Source: Xanthomonas hortorum pv. cynarae
GTDB lineage: Bacteria > Pseudomonadota > Gammaproteobacteria > Xanthomonadales > Xanthomonadaceae
Assembly (NCBI RefSeq): GCF_002939985.1
Contig: NZ_MDFM01000028.1
Span: forward strand, 1 to 64,000
Length of the DNA: 64,000 bases
Direction of reading: 5' to 3'
A program made the translations under genes and the position numbers. Shown here in pieces: positions 26,460-36,301 of this stretch (position 1 is its first letter; every line of letters starts with the position of its first letter). A model generated the notes under the pieces. The model did not search any database, was not told the origin of the DNA, and saw nothing but the letters and a program-made list of their open reading frames with translations.

Positions 26460-27590
26460 TCAGCTGGCGAACACGCCGCGCGCCTCACGTGGCTCGCAGC
26501 GCAGGTATTGCGGCGCGGGCGTGACCGAGGCACCGAGTGCAGCGGCCGCATGCCACGGCCAGCGCGGGTCGTACAGAATGCCGCGCGCCAATGCGATGGC
26601 ATCGGCTTGCCCGTCTTGCACAATCGCCTCGGCCTGCGTCGGCTCGGTGATCAGGCCCACCCCGATCACCGGCGTGTCGACCTGCGCCTTGATCTGCTGC
26701 GCAAACGGAATCTGATAACCCGCCTGCACCGGAATCTGCTGGCGCGGATCCAGCCCGCCGCTGGAGACATGGATGTAATGCGCACCGCGTGCATCCAGCG
26801 CCTTGGACAAGGCAATGCTCTGCGCAAGATCCCAACCGCCCTCCACCCAATCGGTGGCAGAAATCCGCACGCCGATGGCGATCTTGTCCGACACCGCCGC
26901 ACGCACCGCATCGAAGATGCCCAGGGTCAACCGCATGCGGTTCTCCAACGAACCGCCATACGCATCGCTGCGCTGATTGCTCAGCGGCGACAGGAACTGA
27001 TGCATCAGATAGCCATGCGCGGCATGCAGCTCGATCAACTCCAGGCCCAGACGTTCGGCGCGCTGTGCCGAGGCGACAAATGCATCGACCACCGCGTCGA
27101 TGCAGGCTTCATCCAGCGCCTGTGGCAACGGCTGGCCCTCGCGAAACGGCACGGCCGACGCAGACACGGTCTGCCAGCCATGCGCGTGATCCGGTGCGAT
27201 CGCCTCGCCACCCTTCCACGGCAGATCGGTGGAGGCCTTGCGCCCGGCATGTGCCAATTGAATGCCGATCGGCATCGGCGACCAGCGCCGTACCGATTGC
27301 AGCACTTCGTCCAACGCCTGCTCGGTGGCGTCGTCGTACAAGCCCAGGTCGGCGTAAGAGATGCGGCCCTGCGGCTGCACTGCGGCCGCTTCCAGAATCA
27401 GCAGGCCGGCACCGGATTGCGACAAGGTGCCCAGATGGATGCGGTGCCAGTCGCTGGCGCGGCCGTCCTGTGCGGAGTATTGGCACATCGGAGCGATGAC
27501 GATCCGGTTGGCGAGCGCAAGCGGACCGAAGCGAATGGGGGAGAACAGCTGGCTCAAGAGGGCATCCACACATGACACGGGGATGCCCAT
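26460..27590 (-). CDS. NADH:flavin oxidoreductase, old yellow enzyme YqjM type
   Basis: About 376 residues. FMN-binding TIM barrel with [33 protein letters not shown] (the HxGR motif), substrate-binding [19 protein letters not shown] and [14 protein letters not shown], and [10 protein letters not shown] near the end. Class III OYEs of this type reduce activated C=C bonds of enones and nitro compounds with NAD(P)H. The exact start (ATG 27590 or a downstream GTG near 27570) is unclear. It shares the minus strand with the sirtuin and TetR genes; a detoxification role is inferred. Confidence 0.88.
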   Translation of the reverse strand: MGIPVSCVDALLSQLFSPIRFGPLALANRIVIAPMCQYSAQDGRASDWHRIHLGTLSQSGAGLLILEAAAVQPQGRISYADLGLYDDATEQALDEVLQSVRRWSPMPIGIQLAHAGRKASTDLPWKGGEAIAPDHAHGWQTVSASAVPFREGQPLPQALDEACIDAVVDAFVASAQRAERLGLELIELHAAHGYLMHQFLSPLSNQRSDAYGGSLENRMRLTLGIFDAVRAAVSDKIAIGVRISATDWVEGGWDLAQSIALSKALDARGAHYIHVSSGGLDPRQQIPVQAGYQIPFAQQIKAQVDTPVIGVGLITEPTQAEAIVQDGQADAIALARGILYDPRWPWHAAAALGASVTPAPQYLRCEPREARGVFAS

Positions 27591-27638
27591 TGCACTGCGC
27601 CGCGCGCGTGCGCACAACCGCTGCGATGGATCACTGCG

Positions 27639-28520
27639 TCATGCCGAACGCGCACTCACGTCATTGACGCCGCGCGTACGCGGCGGGTCGACCGGCGCAT
27701 GCAGGAACGCCAAGGCCTGCGCGCACGACTGCTCCACCTTCAAACTGAGCAGTTCGTCCGCACGGGTGCGCCCGAAGTTGAGCGCGGCGATCGGCAGACC
27801 ATTGCGTGCAGCGGTCTGCACAAAGCGAAAGCCCGAATACACCATCAGCGACGAGCCCACCACCAGCACCGCATCGGCCGCCTGCAGATGCGAGAACGCG
27901 CGCTCCACGCGCTCGCGCGGCACGTTCTCGCCGAAGAACACCACATCCGGCTTGAGCACGCCGCCGCACACCGGGCATGGCGGCACCGCAAAACGGTCGA
28001 AGGCCACATCGTCCAGATCGGCATCGCCATCGGGCGCCTGCGCGGCCTCCAGCTCGGCCCAACCGGGGTTGGCCTGTTCGAGCAACACCTGAAACTCGGT
28101 GCGTGGCATGCGCCGCTCACAACCCATGCAGCGCACCACATCCAGCCGGCCATGCAGATCGATCACCGCCTGGCTGCCGGCGGCCTGATGCAGGCGATCC
28201 ACATTTTGCGTCAGCAGCAGTTCCAGCTGGCCACGCGCTTCCAGCGCGGCAAGTGCGTGATGGGTGGCGTTGGGTTGCGCCAACCCGAAGCGCGGCCAGC
28301 CGACCAGACTGCGCGCCCAATACCGCTGCCGCGTGGACAACTCGCCCATGAAGGCCTGGAAGGTCACCGGTTGCGGACGCTTCCAGCCGCCTTGCAGATC
28401 GCGGTAATCGGGGATGCCCGAATCGGTGCTGCACCCGGCGCCCGTGAGCACGAACAGGCGCCGATGGCGCTCGATGAAGTCCTGCAGCACGTAGCTGTCC
28501 TGAACGAGTGCCGCAGTCAT
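27639..28520 (-). CDS. Sir2-family NAD-dependent protein deacylase
   Basis: 293 residues. Sirtuin signatures in order: [35 protein letters not shown], catalytic LHG ([11 protein letters not shown]), a four-Cys zinc site (C..C in VRCMGCERR and PPCPVCGG), [12 protein letters not shown] and [14 protein letters not shown]. It removes acyl groups from lysines using NAD+. The insertion between the Cys pairs is longer than usual, which places it in the class II/SIR4-like group (inference). ATG 28520 overlaps the stop of the TetR gene (ATGA), so the two form an operon with translational coupling. Confidence 0.92.
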   Translation of the reverse strand: MTAALVQDSYVLQDFIERHRRLFVLTGAGCSTDSGIPDYRDLQGGWKRPQPVTFQAFMGELSTRQRYWARSLVGWPRFGLAQPNATHHALAALEARGQLELLLTQNVDRLHQAAGSQAVIDLHGRLDVVRCMGCERRMPRTEFQVLLEQANPGWAELEAAQAPDGDADLDDVAFDRFAVPPCPVCGGVLKPDVVFFGENVPRERVERAFSHLQAADAVLVVGSSLMVYSGFRFVQTAARNGLPIAALNFGRTRADELLSLKVEQSCAQALAFLHAPVDPPRTRGVNDVSARSA

Positions 28521-29167
28521 CGTGCAACTCCGGTGGCCATGAGATAACTGTGCAGCAACAGCACCAGTTGCGCCTGTAGCGGTGCAACACGCGCCGCAGG
28601 CGCACCATCTTCCAGCAGGTTTCTCACCGGCCCGACAATGGCGGCCATCCCGATCTTGGCCACTGCCTCGCAGTCATCGAAGCGCACATCCGATGCGGTG
28701 GCGAGCGCAGCCGCAAACGCCTGCTGCGAGCGCTTGCGCGCCTGCGATCCCAATGCGGCGCCACCATGCAGTTCGGAGATCGCATACAACGCGCGTGAGA
28801 CATCCACGTGCTGCAATTTGGCCTGTACGAAGGCATGCACCAGTGCCTCGCATTGCTGCGCGAGCGTGTGCCCATGGTGTTGCGCGCAGGCCTGTTCCAC
28901 CGCATGGATCACCGCCTGCAGGTGCCAGTCCAGCAAGGCGGTCAACATGGCCTGACGGTTCGGGCAGTACTGGTACACGCTGCCCACCGACACGCCGGCG
29001 CGCTCGGCCACCCGCGTGGTGGTGCAACCCTGCAGTCCGTCGGCCACCAAAACCTGAATGCTGGCCTGGCGAATGACCTCCACGGTGGCGCGCGAACGCG
29101 CTTGTTGCGGGGATTTACGCGTTTTTTGCAGCGGCAAGGAGGTGCTCACGAATGCGAATGTACACAC
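28517..29167 (-). CDS. TetR-family transcriptional regulator
   Basis: About 216 residues. N-terminal TetR helix-turn-helix (ASIQVLVADGLQGCTTTRVAERAGV-type; then SVGSVYQYCPNRQAML). The C-terminal ligand domain is helical with no specific motif. Start uncertain: GTG 29167 or GTG 29149, neither with a good Shine-Dalgarno sequence; the frame is open further but non-conserved. Couples to the sirtuin gene through an ATGA overlap and may control itself, the sirtuin and the old yellow enzyme. Confidence 0.85.
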   Translation of the reverse strand: MCTFAFVSTSLPLQKTRKSPQQARSRATVEVIRQASIQVLVADGLQGCTTTRVAERAGVSVGSVYQYCPNRQAMLTALLDWHLQAVIHAVEQACAQHHGHTLAQQCEALVHAFVQAKLQHVDVSRALYAISELHGGAALGSQARKRSQQAFAAALATASDVRFDDCEAVAKIGMAAIVGPVRNLLEDGAPAARVAPLQAQLVLLLHSYLMATGVAR

Positions 29168-29558
29168 TGACGGATGACACCTAGTCTGGGGGGCCTTCTT
29201 GGTGATTCCAAGGAAGCGTCTTCTGTCCCAGCTCCGCGCCTGTTGCGCTGCGCGACGGTGCCGACCGCGCCCGATGCCTTCACCGTGCTGCTGGCAAGGG
29301 AGCTGCGTGACGCAGCTTGCGATGTCCGAGCTCGGCACCGACGCGATGACACCGGAGCGGACGACTGGCTTGGTGATGCGCACCGAACGACGCACAGCCG
29401 GCAACCTGCTGTGCACGGTTGAAACCGCTTTAAAAAAAGCACTACGTCACAAATCGGCGTGCGAGTCCGCCAAGCTAGCGTGATCGGGTGCACACGCAAC
29501 GCTGCGGAAACATGTCGCCGCGACAGTGGGCAACTCCCCCGCTGCCCCACTCCTTGCC
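29168..29558. other. Divergent control region between TetR and TonB receptor genes
   Basis: 390 bp with no supported gene. It must contain promoters in both directions. No clear operator palindrome or Fur-type box was picked out by eye. Confidence 0.45.
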
Positions 29559-32090
29559 ATGCCCTACACCCACATCCGGACACGCTCCGGAGTGCGTCGT
29601 GCTGTGTCGCGTCGTCCGCTCGCCATCGTCCTTGCACTGACCCTGGCCACACCCGCATTCGCGCAGGAAACCGGCGCGCCCTCCACGCCTGCCACACGCA
29701 AGAGCGAGGACGGCATCTTCTCGCTGGACCGGATGATCGTCACCGGCGCCGGCCAGGCCCAGAATCAATTCGACGCCTCGTATGCGATCACCGCGCTGAC
29801 CGCCGAACAGATCGACAAACTGGCCCCGCTCAACCTGGCCAGCCTGATCGGCTCGATGCCCGGCATCTATGCCGAATCGACCGGCGGTGAAGTGCAAAAC
29901 GTCTACCGCATCCGCGGCATTCCCGACGAAGGCTCGTTTGCGGTCATCCAGGAAGACGGCATCAGCCCTTACCCGGACAACAACGGCTATTTCTACAAGA
30001 CCGAAGGCCTGGTGCGCCCGGATCTGATGGTCGAATCGGTGGAAACCGTGCGCGGCGGGCCCTCGCCGATCTTTGCCTCCAATGCCGCGGCCATCGTCAA
30101 TTTCGTCACCCGCCAGGGCGGCGACACGCCCGAAGGCGCGGTGCGCACCACCGTCGGCGACACCGGGCTGTATCGGCTCGATGGTTATTGGTCGGGCAAG
30201 CTGGCGCAGGATTGGTATCTGGCTGCTGGCGGCTTCGTGCGGCGCAACGACGGCTACCGCGATGTGGGCTTTCCGGCCGACGAGGGCGGGCAGTTCCGCA
30301 TGAACCTCACGCACACGCTGGACCACGGCAAGATCACCTTCACCGCCAAGCATCTGGACGACAAGAACGCGTTCTACATGCCGATCCCGCTGTACGACCC
30401 GCGTGACACCACGCGCTCGCTGGACCCGTTGATCGACCGCTTCACCGGCACCTTGAGCACCGCGCAACTCAAACGCGCCACGATTATTTCCAGCGATGCC
30501 AACGGCGCGCCGCAGCGCGAGTTGCGCGATCTCTCCGATGGCCGCCACATGAAGTTCAATCATCTGGGTGCGAACCTGGACCTGGCCTTCGACAATGGCT
30601 GGAGCCTGTCCAACAAGGCCATCGTCAATCGCCTGGACATGACCTTCGACGCGCTGTATTCGAGCAATGCGCCGCAGGATGCCAACGCTTATGCCAACAG
30701 CCGCCGCGCTGCCGCCACGGCAGCATTTCCCGGCCTGACCTCGCTCGCCTATGCGTACACCGACGATGGCAGCCGCTTCGACCCGGCCAGCACCGACGGC
30801 CTGGTGATCCAGGGCCAGTACCGCGCCATGAACGTGCGTGCCGATTCGTTTGCCGATGATCTGCGCCTGCATCGCAGCTTCGATTGGGGCGGCGACACCC
30901 ATGACATCACGTTGGGCATCTACGGCGCCTATTACGCCCGCTCCTACAACTCGCGCTACCAGAGCTATCTGTTCGAGATGCGGCAGAACCCGCGCACGAT
31001 CGACCTGCTCGGCTACGACGCGGCCGGCAACGTGGTCGGTGGCGTGACCAAGGACGGCGTGGTGATCTACGGCGCCGACCGCACCCAGGGCAAGGCCTAC
31101 ACCAGCATGCTGGCGCCCTACATCGCCGACACCTGGCAGGTGACCGACAAGCTGCGCCTGGAAGGCGGCGTGCGTTACGAGCGCTACCGCTATCGCGCCT
31201 GGAGCATGCTGCGCAGCACCGGCAACCTGGGCATGACCGACACCCTGGCCGACGATGCCGCACGCCTGTTCACCGGTGCCCGCGCGCGCACCGCGCTGGA
31301 CGTGGGCGTGACCAACTGGACGGCGGGTTTCAACTACGACATCAACCCCATGGTCGGCATCTACGGCCGCGCCTCGCGTGCGCACCGCGCGCCCAGCGAA
31401 GGCGCCAACGAAGGCAACGTCAACATCCCCACCGCCGACCAGTTCGAGCTCGGCACCAAGCTCAATTTCGACACGCTGGACGTGTTCGCCACCGCCTTCT
31501 ACACCAAGTACGACCCGTACAACATCGGCACCAGCGCGGTGAACCCGCAGACCGGCGCAGCCGAATCCAAGGACTACCGCGGCAGCGTCACCAACCCGGG
31601 TATCGAACTGGCGGCGGTATGGACACCGGCGCAGTGGCTGCGTTTCGATGCGAATCTGACCTACAACGACACCAAGGTGTCCGATCTGACCGAAGTGGTG
31701 GCCAATGGCGCGGTGGCCGTGGTCGATGTGGACGGCAACATGCCCAACCGCCAGCCAAAGGTGTACGGCAATGCGGGGCCAACGCTGTTCTTCACCACCG
31801 GCAAGTTCGATTGGGAAACCTCGTTGCGCTACGCCTATGTGGGCAAGCGCTACGCCGACCTGGAAAACACCACCGAGCTGGCCGCCTACGACACATTGGC
31901 AGCCAATATCCTGGTCCGCAGCGGGCCGTGGGATGTGCAGCTGTCGGTGGACAATCTGACCAACACGTTTGCGCTGACCGAAGGCAACCCACGCACCGAC
32001 ACCATCTCCGGCCAGGGCACGCGCGAGCCGATCTACGGCCGGCCGATCTACGAGCGCAATTCGCGGTTGGTGGTGACTTACCACTTCTGA
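29559..32090 (+). CDS. TonB-dependent outer membrane receptor
   Basis: 843 residues from ATG 29559 (MPYTHIRTRSG), which places the signal peptide at RPLAIVLALTLATPAFAQ; a start 11 codons earlier is possible. Plug domain (about 50-190) with MIVTGAGQAQNQFDASYAIT, IRGIPDEGS and VETVRGGPSPIFASNAAAIV. The remainder is a 22-strand barrel ending in an aromatic residue (LVVTYHF). It imports an unknown ligand with TonB energy; the plug EDGISPYPDNNGY loop resembles receptors for non-siderophore compounds in xanthomonads, but no CUT-locus enzymes are beside it. Long antisense open frames here are GC-skew artefacts. Confidence 0.9.
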   Translation: MPYTHIRTRSGVRRAVSRRPLAIVLALTLATPAFAQETGAPSTPATRKSEDGIFSLDRMIVTGAGQAQNQFDASYAITALTAEQIDKLAPLNLASLIGSMPGIYAESTGGEVQNVYRIRGIPDEGSFAVIQEDGISPYPDNNGYFYKTEGLVRPDLMVESVETVRGGPSPIFASNAAAIVNFVTRQGGDTPEGAVRTTVGDTGLYRLDGYWSGKLAQDWYLAAGGFVRRNDGYRDVGFPADEGGQFRMNLTHTLDHGKITFTAKHLDDKNAFYMPIPLYDPRDTTRSLDPLIDRFTGTLSTAQLKRATIISSDANGAPQRELRDLSDGRHMKFNHLGANLDLAFDNGWSLSNKAIVNRLDMTFDALYSSNAPQDANAYANSRRAAATAAFPGLTSLAYAYTDDGSRFDPASTDGLVIQGQYRAMNVRADSFADDLRLHRSFDWGGDTHDITLGIYGAYYARSYNSRYQSYLFEMRQNPRTIDLLGYDAAGNVVGGVTKDGVVIYGADRTQGKAYTSMLAPYIADTWQVTDKLRLEGGVRYERYRYRAWSMLRSTGNLGMTDTLADDAARLFTGARARTALDVGVTNWTAGFNYDINPMVGIYGRASRAHRAPSEGANEGNVNIPTADQFELGTKLNFDTLDVFATAFYTKYDPYNIGTSAVNPQTGAAESKDYRGSVTNPGIELAAVWTPAQWLRFDANLTYNDTKVSDLTEVVANGAVAVVDVDGNMPNRQPKVYGNAGPTLFFTTGKFDWETSLRYAYVGKRYADLENTTELAAYDTLAANILVRSGPWDVQLSVDNLTNTFALTEGNPRTDTISGQGTREPIYGRPIYERNSRLVVTYHF

Positions 32091-32198
32091 GTGCGCTGAC
32101 GTTGAAATGCTGCATCTTTGGATGTCAGCGCTCACTCTCTTGATGCATCGCCTCCAGCATGGCTTGCCCGCTGCAGGCCACAAAGGACGCTCATATGA

Positions 32199-32394
32199 CG
32201 CCTTCCCGTCTTCCGCCGAACTGGGCGTCTCGCTGGTGCCCGCCTCCACCGCGCAATTGCAGCGCTCCGGCGTGCGCTACCTGGACATCAAAGGCCGCAT
32301 GTCGCTGGCGCGGTTGGCATTGGCGGTTGCACCGGGTGCTCTCGACAGCATGCCGCTGGTGGGGCACCTGTGGGCGCTGGCGGAACTGATCTGA
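32199..32394 (+). pseudogene. C-terminal fragment of a LysR-type regulator
   Basis: The translation SSAELGVSLVPASTAQLQ..GVRYLDIKG..ALAELI is closely similar to the last 60 residues of the intact LysR protein at 35320-36207 (AAELGVSVVPASTAQLQ...TLAELL), and the DNA is visibly similar too. The first ~230 residues, including the DNA-binding domain, are missing. It is a remnant of a paralogue or of a partial duplication, ending at the same relative stop. Confidence 0.85.
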
Positions 32395-32521
32395 GCGCCG
32401 CAAGCGACCCCATGGCACAACACGTTTTTGTTCGATGCCGTTGGAGCGGTGTCAGCCAGGGCGCTTGGCTGTCACCGATCGAAGGCGCAGCCTTGCGAGC
32501 AGGCGGCTCTGAGTGCAGACG

Positions 32522-32911
32522 TTATTTCAGCAGAAACCAGTAATTTTCCAAGTTATCAGCATTTGGAACGGTTCCGCTTCTGCTGCGCAGCAGGGTATTG
32601 GTGCATTCAGTTGAAGCAAATCCGAGCAGCCTAACGGGAGTTCCGTCCGTCACCAGGGAGGGATCTGTAAGCAGCGTCCATGTCACCGCGCTGCGATTGT
32701 CTCCCCTGGGAGTCCTTACGCAAGTACCGATCTGAAAGTTATTACTTCCTGTCGCAGTGACATAGACAGAGTTCACATTACTCCGGTTAGGGATACCGAT
32801 CGCCAGCCTATGGAAGCCAAAATAACTTTGCGCTTCAGCTGCTGACGACAATGCGATTGCTACCACCAGAACGCCTGCAATAAAAGATGGATTTTTCACT
32901 TTGTTTTTCAT
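32522..32911 (-). CDS. Small exported protein, AT-rich orphan
   Basis: 129 residues with a good signal peptide (FIAGVLVVAIALSSAAEAQ, cleavage after AEA) and a well-placed ribosome-binding site (GAGAGGAG upstream of ATG 32911). The mature part of about 100 residues is Asn/Thr/Ser-rich with two Cys (in IGTCVRTPRG and TECTNTLL) that could form a disulfide, and ends ENYWFLLK. No family recognised. Base composition is markedly lower in GC than the genes around it and the upstream region is AT-rich, so it was probably acquired. No PIP box. Confidence 0.75.
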   Translation of the reverse strand: MKNKVKNPSFIAGVLVVAIALSSAAEAQSYFGFHRLAIGIPNRSNVNSVYVTATGSNNFQIGTCVRTPRGDNRSAVTWTLLTDPSLVTDGTPVRLLGFASTECTNTLLRSRSGTVPNADNLENYWFLLK

Positions 32912-33348
32912 AACTCTCCTCTCTCACTATTAATATGAATACATACATATAATTTCTCAAAATGTAGCGCGCCGTTTCCGGCAGTATATAAGAGTCCACA
33001 TTTCAATTACGACGGTAAAATTTTTTTGTGGAATTCTTTAGGCTTTATTCGCACGCAACCCTGATGTAGCCGTGAACAAACCCAAATAATGCCAGCTGCG
33101 ATCCTGGCGGATGCAATGGTCATAATGGCTGGGCTCCTTGACTATGGGTTTTGCTTACTTAAGTTAAAGCAGTGTTTACCACAGAGCAGTAAAATTTTTA
33201 AACATCTAGCAAAAACTTCGGTTGCCGCGATATTTTTGCGCAGCACAGAACATCTACAAGGTCCTCCCCTTGACCTCAACCTGCCAGGGTCGGCTCGGTA
33301 CTTACCAGCGCATCGCGTGCACATCAGCAGCACCGGCAAACGCGTGCG
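32912..33348. other. AT-rich intergenic region
   Basis: Upstream region of the small exported protein and further sequence without a supported gene. 32925-33050 is strikingly AT-rich for this genome and includes -10-like sequences on the minus strand (ATATTAAT near 32930). Nothing else recognised. Confidence 0.4.
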
Positions 33349-33581
33349 CTATAGGCCGGCGACATAGATCGACATGCCTTGCACGGCATGCCGCATGTCC
33401 CATGAGGCCAGCGCTGCACCGGCCAGCAAGGCGTCGAACACCGACGCAGGCGGTTGGGTAGCGAAGCACAGCCGCAGGAAGTCCTGCACCGCCTGCAGAT
33501 GCGTACGCAGATCGTCGGAGACAGATCGCGATAGATCGCCGGATGCGCGCCCAGCTCGATCCCGCCATCGACATACACCAC
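33349..33581 (-). pseudogene. Decayed minus-strand reading frame, family not recognised
   Basis: On the minus strand one frame gives MVYVDGGIELGAHPAIYRDL and, after an apparent frameshift near 33520, another gives DLRTHLQAVQDFLRLC followed by FDALLAGAALASWDMRHAV and ends at 33349. Together they read like the C-terminal part of one helical protein, but no single frame connects them and there is no start region. I cannot name the family. Confidence 0.4.
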
Positions 33582-33599
33582 ACCGGCACCTCTTCGCGC

Positions 33600-33870
33600 A
33601 GTGCCAATGGCTTACCGGGTGTTTCCCGCTGCGTGCGTCGCGCAGGTGCGGCAGATTCAGCGGCTGATCGCCACCGGCTTCAGCCTGGACGACATCCTCG
33701 GGTTTCCTGATTGCATGCGCCTGGTCGAAGGCGCACAGATGTGCCCGGAAACCGCACACGCGCATCGCGCGCGCCTGCAGCTGACCGAACGCCAGTTGGC
33801 CGATCTGGAGCGGCGGCGTACGCGGTTGTTGGCAATCTTGGCACAGGGCGACGGATGCAACGCCCGCCCC
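33600..33870 (+). pseudogene. MerR-family regulator remnant lacking its DNA-binding domain
   Basis: The frame from 33607 reads YRVFPAACVAQVRQIQRL, GFSLDDILGFPDCM and a coiled-coil-like LTERQLADLERRRTRLL: the linker and dimerisation helix of MerR-type regulators. The preceding residues SRSANG are in another frame one base off, and the N-terminal helix-turn-helix is not found upstream. The frame runs on past the expected end into the MFS gene. Non-functional remnant. Confidence 0.65.
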
Positions 33871-33932
33871 GCCTTCTTTAGCGCAAACGACACGCAGCAA
33901 GCGGGTACGCTAGAAGCGTCGGTCGCTCTGCA

Positions 33933-35222
33933 TCACTCGCTGCGCGCAGGATGCGGAGCGAACCGTCCGTATGGGCGTGCGTCGTCGGCGCGTTGGCGCA
34001 GCACGTGCGCAGCCGCAAAAGCGAGCGCCAGCAACGTCAGGCACATGCCCACCAACGCGCCCCAGCCACCGTGTTGCCAGAACCAGCCGCCGAGCGCGCC
34101 GATCACGCTGGAGCCGGCGTAATACGCCAGCAGATACAGCGACGCCGCATGACTGCGATGCGCACCGCCGAGCCGGCTCACCCAGGCGCTGGCGGCCGAA
34201 TGCGCGATGAAAAAGCCGATCGTCAACAACACGATGCCGGCCACCACCAGCGCCAGGACATGCGCCAGGGTCAACGCCACGCCGAGCACGCACAACACGA
34301 TGCCGGTGGTGACCACCGGGCCGCGACCGAAACGATCCGACGCCGCACCGGCCACCGACGAACTGACGATGCCGAACACATAGGCACTGAAGATCATCCC
34401 GATCTGGCTCTGGCTCAAGCCGAACTCCGGCCCGCCCAACCGAAAGCCGGCGTAGTTGTAGAGGCATACGAACACGCCCATCAACAAAAACGGCAACGCA
34501 AACAGGAAAGGCAGATTGCGATCGCGCAGATGCCCGGCCCAGGCGCGCAGATGGAAGCGCAGATTGATGCCGTGCCGGCGCACGAAGTTGCGCGACGGCG
34601 GCAGCAACCAGAAGAATGCCAGCGCGCACAGCAGGTCGAACACGCTCAACACCGCCAGTGCGGTGCGCCAGTCGTAATGATCGGTCAGCACGCTCATCAC
34701 GATGCGCCCGCTCATGCCGCCGAACGCATTGCCGGCCACATACAACCCGGTGGCCGCACCCATCTTGTTGGCCGGCAGCTCTTCGCCCAGGTAGACCATC
34801 GCCACCGCCGGCACTCCGCCCAGCGCGATGCCGGACAAGGTGCGCACCAACACCAACGCGCCCCAATGCGGCAGGAACGCAGCGACCAGGTTGAGCACTG
34901 CGGCCAGTGCGATCGACACGAACATCAGCCCGCGCCGGCCGAGGTTTTCCGACACCGCGCCGGCGCAGAAGATCGCCAGCGCCAGCGCACCGGTGGCCAA
35001 CGACAACGGCAGCGAGGCGGTGGCCGCGTCCACGCCGAACGCGCGCGCAAATTCGGGCAGCACCGGCTGCACGCTGTACAACAGCGAGAACGTGGCAAAG
35101 CCAGCCAGAAACAATGCCAACCGGATGCGGCCGCTGGCGGGCGCGTCGATGGCAGGCGCCTGGGTTGCACCGCTCGCGGCGGTATCCGGTGACGTGCCGG
35201 AGGGGCGATCAGAACAGGACAC
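33933..35222 (-). CDS. MFS transporter, YnfM type
   Basis: About 429 residues from GTG 35222 (start tentative). Twelve predicted membrane segments with MFS loop motifs (ENLGRRGLMFVS after TM2; DRFGRGPVVTTG after TM8) and GYW/GLYVAGNAFGGMSGR in TM5. The best fit is the YnfM/arabinose-efflux-like group. It is divergent from a LysR gene 97 bp away, the same arrangement as E. coli ynfL/ynfM, so LysR-controlled efflux of a small molecule is likely. Substrate unknown. Confidence 0.83.
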   Translation of the reverse strand: MSCSDRPSGTSPDTAASGATQAPAIDAPASGRIRLALFLAGFATFSLLYSVQPVLPEFARAFGVDAATASLPLSLATGALALAIFCAGAVSENLGRRGLMFVSIALAAVLNLVAAFLPHWGALVLVRTLSGIALGGVPAVAMVYLGEELPANKMGAATGLYVAGNAFGGMSGRIVMSVLTDHYDWRTALAVLSVFDLLCALAFFWLLPPSRNFVRRHGINLRFHLRAWAGHLRDRNLPFLFALPFLLMGVFVCLYNYAGFRLGGPEFGLSQSQIGMIFSAYVFGIVSSSVAGAASDRFGRGPVVTTGIVLCVLGVALTLAHVLALVVAGIVLLTIGFFIAHSAASAWVSRLGGAHRSHAASLYLLAYYAGSSVIGALGGWFWQHGGWGALVGMCLTLLALAFAAAHVLRQRADDARPYGRFAPHPARSE

Positions 35223-35319
35223 GGGGGCGATGATGAGACATGGGACGGCGAGTATTCGCCTTCCACTACCCCCTGTCCAATATATGATGCTGGCAGTTGC
35301 CATATGCAGAACAGATAGC

Positions 35320-36207
35320 ATGGAGCTTCATCACTTCCGCTATTTCCTGGCCGTTGCCGAAGAAGGCAACTTCACTCGGGCAGCAGCGCGGGTCGGTATC
35401 GGCCAGCCACCGCTGAGTCAGCAGATCCAGGCGCTGGAACGCGATCTGGGCACGCCACTGTTCCGGCGCACTCACAGCGGCGCCGAGCTGACCCCCGCCG
35501 GCGAGGCATTCCTGGTCGAGGTGCGCCGCGTGCTCGCCGATGTGGAGCGCGCTGCCGAAACGGCGCGCCGGGTGGCGCGTGGCGAATCCGGCCGGCTGCG
35601 GCTGGGCTTTACCGCATCGGCGGCGTTCAACCCGGTGGTGCCGCATCTGATCCGCGACTTTCGCCGGCAATGGCCGCAGGTGGAGCTGCTGCTGGAAGAA
35701 ACCAACACCGCCGGATTATTGATCGCGCTCGCCGATGGCCGGCTGGATGCGGCGTTTGTGCGTTACGGCTTGAGCACGCCACCCGATCTGCAGCTGCTGC
35801 GCTTTGCCGATGAGCCGATGAAGATCGCCGTGCCCGCCGCGCATCGCCTGGCTGCACGCAGCAGCGCGCCGTTGGCGGCACTGGCGGGCGAGCCGTTCAT
35901 CCTGTTTCCGCGCAGCTTCGGTTCGAGCCTGTACGACGAGATTCTCGCCGCCTGCCGCGCATCCGGCGTGACCTTGCGCATCACCCAGGACGCGCCGCAG
36001 ATGTCGTCCATCGTCAATCTGGTCGCCGCCGAATTGGGCGTCTCGGTGGTGCCCGCCTCCACTGCGCAACTGCAACTGCCCGGCGTGCGCTATCTGGATA
36101 TCGAAGGGCAAATGCCAATGGCAAGGCTTGCGTTGGCGGTCTCGCCAGGTGCATTGGAGACCGCGCCATTGGTGCGTCACTTGTGGACGTTGGCGGAGTT
36201 GCTGTGA
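35320..36207 (+). CDS. LysR-family regulator (YnfL-like)
   Basis: 295 residues. LysR helix-turn-helix (EEGNFTRAAARVGIGQPPLSQQIQALERDLG) at the N-terminus and an effector domain with RLRLGFTASAAFNPVVPHLI and LVAAELGVSVVPASTAQLQ. ATG 35320 is the normal LysR start (MELHHFRYFLAVAEEGNF). Divergent from the MFS gene it probably regulates. Its last 60 codons are duplicated as a fragment at 32199-32394. Confidence 0.9.
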   Translation: MELHHFRYFLAVAEEGNFTRAAARVGIGQPPLSQQIQALERDLGTPLFRRTHSGAELTPAGEAFLVEVRRVLADVERAAETARRVARGESGRLRLGFTASAAFNPVVPHLIRDFRRQWPQVELLLEETNTAGLLIALADGRLDAAFVRYGLSTPPDLQLLRFADEPMKIAVPAAHRLAARSSAPLAALAGEPFILFPRSFGSSLYDEILAACRASGVTLRITQDAPQMSSIVNLVAAELGVSVVPASTAQLQLPGVRYLDIEGQMPMARLALAVSPGALETAPLVRHLWTLAELL

Positions 36208-36301
36208 GCGTGCCCCAAAGCTGCGTATGTCACCTGGCCAATGTTTGTGTCGGGAAGCACGTCTGCTGTCACGCTCAACTCACTCCTGCAAACAGCATGC
36301 C

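Noticed and set aside
29475-32249. Very long open frame on the minus strand opposite the TonB receptor gene
   Set aside because: It is an antisense shadow of a GC-rich gene: no domain, no ribosome-binding site, and the plus-strand product is a clear receptor.
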